DNA from: Cephalotrichum gorgonifer
Lineage: Eukaryota; Ascomycota; Sordariomycetes; Microascales; Microascaceae
DNA length: 64,000 nt
Direction: 5' to 3'
Assembly (NCBI GenBank): GCA_900312665.1
Contig: ONZQ02000010.1
Coordinates: forward strand, 372,001-436,000
A program made the translations under genes and the position numbers. The notes beneath the pieces are model-generated. The model had not been told where the DNA came from and did no database searches. It saw only the letters and a program-made list of their open reading frames with translations. Shown here one piece after another: positions 57,608 through 64,000 of the stretch. Within the stretch, counting starts at the first letter, position 1, and each line of letters opens with the position of its first letter.

Positions 57608-58150
57608 ATGTCGTCGACACAGAGCCGTAACAATCTCCGCGCGCACTCGAGGTACATCACCACCCACGACAGTGAAGGGAAGGCACGATTCAGCGACGCA
57701 GTTCCGGACCCGGCACCCGTCCGCCGGGTCATGGGCGGTGACATGGAATTCAGTCTCATGTACACGACAATGGGGTTCCCGGTCTCGATGACCGACAGCC
57801 AGGATATAAAGACCTACCAGGACTACGTCGTCAGCGCGCCCGCAATCACCATCCCGGGAGGGACTGCGTGCCGGACAGTGGACTTCCCCCCCGGTTACAC
57901 GTCACCGATGCACCGCACGCCGTCCTGTGACTTCGGGATCGTCATAGAGGGAGAGATCGAGCTGGTGCTGGACTCGGGCGAGACCCGGCTGCTCAAGAGG
58001 GGTGATGTCGCGGTGCAGCGTGGGACGAACCACGCTTGGCGCAATACGGGCAATGACACTTGGGCTAGGATGTTTTACGTGCTCCAGTCGGCGGAGAAAG
58101 TGGCTATTGGAGGGAAGGTGTTGGAGGAGGACGAAGGAGGCATTGACTGA
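57608..58150 (+). CDS. Cupin-domain protein
   Basis: A single exon of 180 codons. The conserved cupin barrel spans about residues 95-165: a first motif in FPPGYTSPMHRTPSCDFGIVI with one His, EGEIELVLDSGETRLLKRGD, and the second motif VAVQRGTNHAWRNTG with a His. Fungal relatives are small stand-alone cupins found in aromatic or secondary metabolic clusters. They may bind a metal and act as isomerase, decarboxylase or dioxygenase. The metal site appears reduced to two or three histidines. It lies 203 bp downstream of the CocE-type hydrolase on the same strand, suggesting co-regulation. The exact reaction is unknown. Confidence 0.85.
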   Translation: MSSTQSRNNLRAHSRYITTHDSEGKARFSDAVPDPAPVRRVMGGDMEFSLMYTTMGFPVSMTDSQDIKTYQDYVVSAPAITIPGGTACRTVDFPPGYTSPMHRTPSCDFGIVIEGEIELVLDSGETRLLKRGDVAVQRGTNHAWRNTGNDTWARMFYVLQSAEKVAIGGKVLEEDEGGID

Positions 58151-59537
58151 TTTACTCAGGACTAATATGCATGAGATGGAGCCAAGTTCAAAGGTTGAGC
58201 TATTCTCACAGTTGACAAAAGAATATACCTAGAAGTTGTTCCAACCTTTTAGAGGGTGTACGGTATCCTGCCATGCACTGTTGTGGCACTATTACTGCAC
58301 CTCCGTTGGCAGTTGACGGTAGAGAACTAATAAATGGCAGGGCGGGGAGGAATTCCCGAGGTGGAGTACCCTCATCCTCCCCCGACCGCGGGGCAGTTGA
58401 CCACTTGGAGAAGAGTATTCTGAAATTACCGAGTTGGGGGAAGACTTGTACTTGAATCACAAGTACAAGTCAGCAATGACTTTCGTGGTCGTTGCCAAGA
58501 AGCCAGATATCGGACGAAAGGACTCTAGACATGGGTCACAAGCGAGCATCAAAGCAGCCACCCATTAGAATGTGCATTTCGCCTTCCTAACACACCAGCC
58601 AAAGGCATCCAATTTGATTTGTACGCAGGCAGCATGGTAGCGCTATGTACTACTAATGGAGGATTTTTCACTGAGCCCAAGTGCTCATCGCCAGTCGGCA
58701 TCCTCACTGGCTTTCTGGATTTCTTCACGGACCGAATTGGACTTTGTCAGCGCCATGCGCACGGCACGGTATGGGCACGGGACACTTCGTATCCCGTGCG
58801 AGAATTCAATAGTGTAACGGTAGACTGCGCCGCCGCACCAACATTCAGCGCAGGAACCACCCAGTCCGGCAGTGTCAGACGTCATTCTAGCGTCCGAGCG
58901 ACTCACGAGCTAGACCTTATTCACGCATAGACTACTCCATGACGTGTCGTAGTGCCTTCGGGTTGGCAAACTTCCGGGCTAGTGCACTTGGCATGTCTGC
59001 AATACCGAGCACTTGTCGTGTCCTGACCTCAGAGATCCGTGGCTAGATGGGATAACGTGAACGACTCCCGCGTACACGTCTCAGGGCTTCCCCGAGCTAG
59101 TTGTGCTGTGTTTCGCCAAGTTGGACCGCCAAGTGCGGGTTGCACGATGGGAATGGAATTATGGGGCCGAGCGTAATGGAACTATTGATTCAGAAGAGTT
59201 TCTCTGCCGAGGCGGGCATCGTAGGGTTGTACCTGAGTAAGATCTTACAGGGCTACATGCATACGGAGACCTCACATGTCGGCTGGAGATCCGAGAGTAG
59301 ATGATGGTGATCGAGCTCAAGGTCGTTCACTCTCAGTATAACATTGCGGACCTTCGAAAGCCCCAAGGCGATGCTCGTCCATCCATCGTCTATAAATACC
59401 GGTCGATACTCTTGTACATCCAGGAGATAAATCCAGTCACAGATCTCTCGCATCACTCCTTCTAAACATCCTACACAGGCCTTTGATCTCACCTAGCTCA
59501 ACGGTTTCCGGACTCGTAGCTCTAATCATTGAACAAA
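58151..59537. other. Intergenic region with 12-bp inverted repeat
   Basis: No gene is supported in 1.4 kb. A perfect 12-bp inverted repeat with 5-bp spacer lies at 58443-58471, and a TATAAATA element at 59391-59398 precedes the DUF4360 gene. Confidence 0.55.
58443..58471. repeat. Perfect 12-bp inverted repeat, 5-bp spacer
   Basis: GACTTGTACTTG (58443-58454), AATCA, CAAGTACAAGTC (58460-58471). It lies about 300 bp past the cupin stop and could be a regulator site or an RNA hairpin. Confidence 0.85.
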
Positions 59538-60149
59538 ATGAAGCCCATCTCAGCCCTCCTCTCTCTCCTCCCCTTCCTGGCCAACGCCACCCCCTTACTC
59601 CCCCGCCAAGGCCCCCAAGCCCAAATCACCTCCATCACAGCCTCCGGCCCCGGTTGCGCCCCGGGAACCTTCTCAACCTCGATAGACCCGACCTCCGCCA
59701 TCGCTACCTTTGGATTTGACGCCTACCAATCCGCCATCGGGGCTGGCGTGCCAGGATCTGACCGTGAGAAGCACTGCGAGCTCTTCCTCACCGTTCGGTT
59801 CCCCCTTGGATGTACTACAGCATCCGTCACCACAACCTCACACGGCTTCGCGGTCCTCGGTGCCGGGACTTCGGGCGTCGTCGCGACAGGATATAATATC
59901 TCGCCTGGGAACTTGAGCAACGGGAACCCGCCCTCGAAGACCTTGAGTGGTGCGCAGTGGGCCGACGGGGACGTTTATCAGAAGGAAGACCAGAACGTGG
60001 CTAGGGTCCAGATTAATGGGGAGGGGCAGAGGGACGTGCAGTTTGTGGTTAGGAGCAGAGTGTTTGTTACCGGGTCGGGCAGTAACCCGGAGGGCCTAGT
60101 TACCACAGATGATATTGTTGTTGCGATTACCGGGTTGCAGACCTGTTAG
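59538..60149 (+). CDS. Secreted DUF4360 protein
   Basis: A single exon of 203 codons. Residues 1-18 (MKPISALLSLLPFLANAT) are a signal peptide, followed by PLLPRQ, a common fungal pro-site. The mature part matches DUF4360: ITSITASGPGCAPGTFS near the start, then a beta-rich body with HCELFLTVRFPLGCTTASV, GYNISPGNLSNGNP with N-glycosylation sequons, and a Cys near the C-terminus (GLQTC). Conserved cysteines likely form disulfides. The family is secreted, of about this length, and of unknown function. It has no evident link to the catabolic genes around it. A TATAAATA box lies about 140 bp upstream. Confidence 0.92.
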   Translation: MKPISALLSLLPFLANATPLLPRQGPQAQITSITASGPGCAPGTFSTSIDPTSAIATFGFDAYQSAIGAGVPGSDREKHCELFLTVRFPLGCTTASVTTTSHGFAVLGAGTSGVVATGYNISPGNLSNGNPPSKTLSGAQWADGDVYQKEDQNVARVQINGEGQRDVQFVVRSRVFVTGSGSNPEGLVTTDDIVVAITGLQTC

Positions 60150-60337
60150 TTAGTTGTATCTTCCACGAGGAGGGAGGGTAATCAGAGCAACAACCAGGAA
60201 TTCTTTATGTAATACATGTTTCACTTAGTAGTTCAGTCCCAAGTTATGCGCCTTAGATAAAGTTGAAGCAAGTTGACTGGCTCAATCAAGTCCGTATTGT
60301 AAGTAGTCCTATTGTGTGATGGACGAGTACAGGCTCT

Positions 60338-62604
60338 TCAGTGCAGCGATAGCACAGATTTCAATACTACCTCCAGCTTTGACAGTGCATCCTCTTTCCA
60401 GATCCGACACCTCCACGCCACAAAGTAGTCCGGCCGCACAAGAACGCAGCCGGAGTCCTCAACTTCTCTGATCGCCTCCCAGTCGAGATACACATCCTTA
60501 TAATCCTGTCCATACCCAATGGAGTAGGCTTTGATTGGTACCCCGAGTTCGGAAGACAGCTGCTCCGCAGCCAGTTTCCAGTGCTGACCGCCAATACCGG
60601 TGAGAAGTGTGAATTTCCCCTTCCCGGCCAGGTCTATCGTGGAAATATACTTGGACGGAGTATGGGTGCTCAGCCAGGCGTGCGGAAGACGAGCCCCTGG
60701 ATAGGTCGTAGGATGGTAGTGTTCCAGCTTGTCTCTGGTAAACGAAGACGCCGCGCCCTCGTTGGCATGGTAAACCGCCGATGAGACATAGCGCTGGTTC
60801 ATCTCGATGCCTAGGCCGTGTTCTTCCCTGTCTATCGCCCTAAGGGCGTTGGACAGTCTTCCCCGGCGATCACGCCCTTCTGGCGAGTCGGCCGAGATCT
60901 CTCCGTTGGCCTTCATGCGAGCTTCAACTGTCGGTTCCAAATTTCCAAGAACTTCCCAGATATTCTTGTGGTTCCTTAACGAAGCATTTGCCCTAACTCG
61001 CAGTTAGCATGGGTTTCCTTCCTTTCGGTTAAAGAGACGACTTTAACTTACTGGATGACCACATTTAGCCCGACCGGTTGACGTTCCATGCTGTAAGAAT
61101 CGAGTAGATCTCTCCCCGCGAAACCTACACAGCAAACATCTTGTCAGTGGGAAGCCTTCGCTCGAATGGATTCTCACTCTTTCCACATACCCTTCTCTAC
61201 ATAGTTGATCTTCCATGCAAGGTTGTGTGCATCCTGGATGCAGGTGTTGGATCCCAGCCCGTGGTTTGGCGGATGCCGATGCACTGCGTCTCCAAGGCAG
61301 AACCTGTTCAATTCGCGTACATGTTAGCAGGGTCAAATTTTGTGTAGGACGGGAGTAAAAAGTTGAATCTGTACTTACACGTTGCCCTTCGAGTAGTACT
61401 CCGCAGCTGTCTCGTTTATGGCCCAGGTGGACACTCCCAGTATCTTGACATCAACCGAGTCATCCCCGATCATTTCTTGAATACGCTTCTTGTATTCTTC
61501 GTCGGATCTCACCTCCCTCGGCGCAGTGGGATCGGGGAATATTATGCACATCCATTCGTGCCACGGCTTGACCATCCTCATACAGCCAATCCAACCCCAC
61601 TCTGGAGTCTCGAGATTGGGCTGAAGAATCCAGTGTAGATTGCCTTTCCGGTGCTCCATCAGATGTGACATGTCCGCGTGTATCAGCACGTTGACGGCAA
61701 ATCCCTGCCCCGGACGTCGTATCAGGGGTATCTCTGCCTGCTTCACAATCTTGCTCCGTGCTCCATCTGCCCCAAAGAGATACTTGGAACGAACCCGGAA
61801 CCTCGTGTTGGAGATGCTATCCAACAAGGTCGTGTTCACGCCTCCCTCGTCCTGTTTGAAAGATACGAACTCGGTGTCTCGTCGACATTTGAATCCGTTC
61901 AGGGTGGCATATCGCATCAGCAACGGCTCCATCAGTGTTTGCGGAAGGTCCACCATCTCGGAAGGGCTGGCAAGCTCATAGTCCCCCTTATACAACGATA
62001 ACCATTAGCCTCCTGGTGACAGATTGATGGCGGTTACACAGCCCGGTTTTAGGGAAAGAGAATGTTTGCCCTCGGACGGGTCTTACCTTTCGTTTCGGAT
62101 CGTTTCCCCAGGAGTAAATACGGCCGTATTCCTGTCCAGCCATGGTGTTGGACCAACGGGTGTGGATCATGGTGTCATTCTTCGTCCCCAGCTTGTAACA
62201 CTCAACGTCAAGTCCAATATCCCGGAGGCAGTCTCTCTACTTGTTAGCTTTGATTCGCTTCGATCTCCGCAAATCATGACGCCGTTTAAGGACCCCGCCA
62301 GCCTTAATCCATACCAATTGCTGCCATATTCGTGATGTGGGCTCTTGGTGTGTCGGAATTGCTCGAATCCTGGCTCACGATAAGCCCCTTCATGCCTATA
62401 AGACGAGTCGTATTAGGTTCTAGTAAATTCTATAACCGTTCCAAATGATAATATGGGAACCCATGACACTAGTTTCGCATCTTTACCATATGATCCCATG
62501 AAGGCGGCTAAAGCTGCGCCTGCAGGCCCTGTACCCACGATGAGGTAGTCGACCTGAATCTCAGTAGGCAACGAGCGGCACTCAACTCCATTTTGTTCCT
62601 CCAT
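60338..62604 (-). CDS. Phenol 2-monooxygenase-like FAD aromatic hydroxylase
   Basis: Seven exons on the minus strand: 62604-62487, 62395-62315, 62232-62087, 61986-61379, 61303-61191, 61124-61052 and 60992-60338, giving 597 residues. The FAD motif is GTGPAG at 24-29. DTPRAHITNMAAIDCLRDIGL matches the phenol/2,4-dichlorophenol hydroxylase group. The DG motif GADGAR is at 187-192. The second FAD motif LGDAVHRHPPNHGLGSN starts at 321. The C-terminal thioredoxin-like domain ends with EVEDSGCVLVRPDYFVAWR, a hallmark of these enzymes. With NADPH and O2 they add a hydroxyl ortho to an existing phenol group, making catechols for ring cleavage. The third exon starts at 62232 after skipping earlier AGs (GTAGAGAG). 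The VOC dioxygenase nearby would be a logical next step. Confidence 0.92.
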
Positions 62605-63384
62605 GTTCGCCGAATGAGACGTAGTAAACAAGTGTATGTAGGGGGTGGGGGTAGTAGTATGAGATAAGTAAGGGATGTGATGAACGAAGCCAACTTTGGT
62701 GTAGGACTGTGATTTTGAAGGATCGTCGGCGATATTTCTATCATGTCCCTTTATCATCCCAATCTGAGACTGTACGATACCTTTCTTTAGGGCTCATACT
62801 AATGCGAGAATGCAAGCTACCCCGCTCGAACAGGGTCGGTGTACTCCAACCAGGGTCGTATACTCAGCTACCTACCCCAACTCGGCTATTATATGTTCCC
62901 CGACTGATCCGTAGCTAATCGGGTATTCCCCGCACGCCGCTAGTCCCGCGTACCCGGTTCTAGGAATGCGGGGAAAAGTGTCCTAAATTAGCTCGATGCA
63001 TAGGCTCGCCAAAAGTCGGATTTCACTTACCCGCAGATATTGGCCAAACCATTAAGTGGGTGGATTTAGGTAGCCAAACATACCTATGGTGGCGAAGGTA
63101 TTGCATCATGATATACACCTTATCTCCAAGATGAACATGCACTGTCCACCGTTGAGAGAGTCTCCTAGACCAGCCCGTAGGAATCACTGAACTGGTCCCC
63201 GCGAACCCTGAAAAGATCGCTCAAGTAGACAACATACTAGACTATTCGCCGTAGGACATGGGAACAGGAGGACAACGTTGAATCGAGCAAGCGAATCGTC
63301 CTTACATCTGAACATGCTCACCCGGGCAATTATCCTAGTTATTCAAGCAAGAAATATTCATTACATATCGAGAGAGCTAGCTAT
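62605..63384. other. Tandem intergenic region
   Basis: Promoter of the phenol hydroxylase-like gene and 3' flank of the last gene, both minus strand. Nothing else is supported. Confidence 0.55.
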
Positions 63385-64000
63385 CTACGAGCCGCCCGTA
63401 TTATGGGCCGACCCCCGAAGAGCCACCAACCATTCGTCAAACCTCCTTCCCGCATCAGCAAGAACATCGAACCCTAGTAGGCTCTTCTGATACTGGGCAT
63501 CACCCCAGTTGAATGAACAACTGCCTTGCCACTTCTCGAGAGGCAGTCCTGCCAACTCTCTATCACGCTCCCTCTGCTCGGGGCCGTCGGCCAAGTGGTA
63601 GAAATGACGGGTGTGAACTGCACCAGCGACATTGACTACTGTCCGCTTTTTGCGCAGATCTTCATACAAGCGGAGCAAACTGGCCAGACGAGCATTCTTC
63701 TCCGTCTGATTCGACGGCATCTCTGCGCCTTGAAATTTCTCCAGAAGCAAGCCCAGGATCGCACCATCCTCAACGGCCATAGCAGCCCCCTGGCCCTGGT
63801 ACGGAAGCGTGGGATGTGAAGCATCTCCCAATAAGGCGATCGTTCCCTGAATACACGTGGCGTGTTAATAACTGCCAGCGTCCAATAGTTAGCTTTCTGC
63901 CATACCTTCGTCCACTGGTCGAGCTCTTTGAAATGCAGGAGTTTCCATTTCAACGCTGTCTTCAGGCACGATATCATATCGCTTAAGCTAGATGAACGTT
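63385..64000 (-). CDS. FAD-dependent salicylate hydroxylase-type monooxygenase, C-terminal part (partial)
   Basis: Two exons are visible on the minus strand: 64000-63906 (cut by the window edge) and 63846-63385, together about 185 residues. The junction W-T-K|G-T-I-A-L-L-GDASHPTLPYQGQG gives the late FAD motif GDASHP and the helix AMAVEDGAILGLLL that follows it in salicylate/kynurenine-type hydroxylases. The end is hydrophilic with a KWQGSCSFNWGDAQY segment. The FAD-binding N-terminus lies beyond the right edge. As in the family it would use NAD(P)H and O2 to hydroxylate an aromatic acid. It is oriented with the phenol hydroxylase-like gene, about 0.8 kb upstream of it. Confidence 0.88.

Noticed and set aside
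58151..59537. Decayed gene in the 1.4-kb gap after the cupin
   Set aside because: Frames at 58206-58930 and 59253-59492 show no family remnant on either strand.
1..64000. Transposons or viral insertions
   Set aside because: I saw no transposase or reverse-transcriptase motifs, no long terminal repeats and no RIP-like AT-rich tracts in the window.

Overview
This is nuclear DNA of a filamentous ascomycete (Pezizomycotina). The genes carry short spliceosomal introns (about 45-110 nt) with GT..AG ends and CTAAC/CTAAT branch sites. The families are typical of moulds: Zn2Cys6 regulators, a DUF6536 membrane protein, a con-10-like KGG-repeat protein, a DUF4360 secreted protein, Dal5-type MFS carriers, and many FAD, 2OG and SDR oxidoreductases. 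The species cannot be named from sequence alone. There are 27 protein genes, two of them cut by the window edges, and one intron-containing tRNA-Trp. I checked every exon chain by phase and by family-conserved residues. There is one 65-base assembly gap (12847-12911).

Layout. 1-184: the last 60 codons of a flavin monooxygenase-like protein. 1.3-19.5 kb, loosely packed: a large DUF6536 membrane protein with a repeat-bearing tail, a low-complexity S/T/P-rich protein, a Zn2Cys6 regulator, a secreted SGNH/GDSL esterase, a secreted PVEEA-repeat protein encoded by a 15-bp minisatellite (contains the gap), tRNA-Trp, a four-TM protein with a PPPY tail, and a small nuclear protein with a probable GC-AG intron. 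19.5-40 kb, denser and metabolic: HMG-CoA synthase, an unknown protein, a 2OG-Fe(II) oxygenase, an ACS-family MFS carrier, an APC amino-acid permease, a flavin monooxygenase, a PHBH-type FAD hydroxylase, mitochondrial D-lactate dehydrogenase, an interferon-inducible 6-16-like (IFI6/ISG12) small membrane protein, and a second ACS-family MFS carrier. 41-47.5 kb: a GSP39-like SDR, the KGG-repeat stress protein, a second SDR, and a medium-chain dehydrogenase. 48.8-64 kb: a VOC-type extradiol dioxygenase, two divergently transcribed regulators, a CocE-type hydrolase, a cupin protein, a DUF4360 secreted protein, a phenol 2-monooxygenase-like hydroxylase, and a second FAD hydroxylase running off the end.

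How they may work together. The 48.8-64 kb block has the pieces expected for uptake-independent breakdown or tailoring of an aromatic compound: ring hydroxylases, a ring-cleavage-type VOC enzyme, an acyl/ester hydrolase, a cupin, and two regulators sharing one promoter with three phased copies of a 9-bp motif. This is the best candidate for an undescribed system here, and it continues beyond the right edge. The substrate is inference only. A second feature is the pair GSP39-like SDR and KGG protein, whose bacterial counterparts are both general-stress proteins. Several introns skip an AG lying just after the branch site, so automatic annotation is likely to misplace those exon starts.
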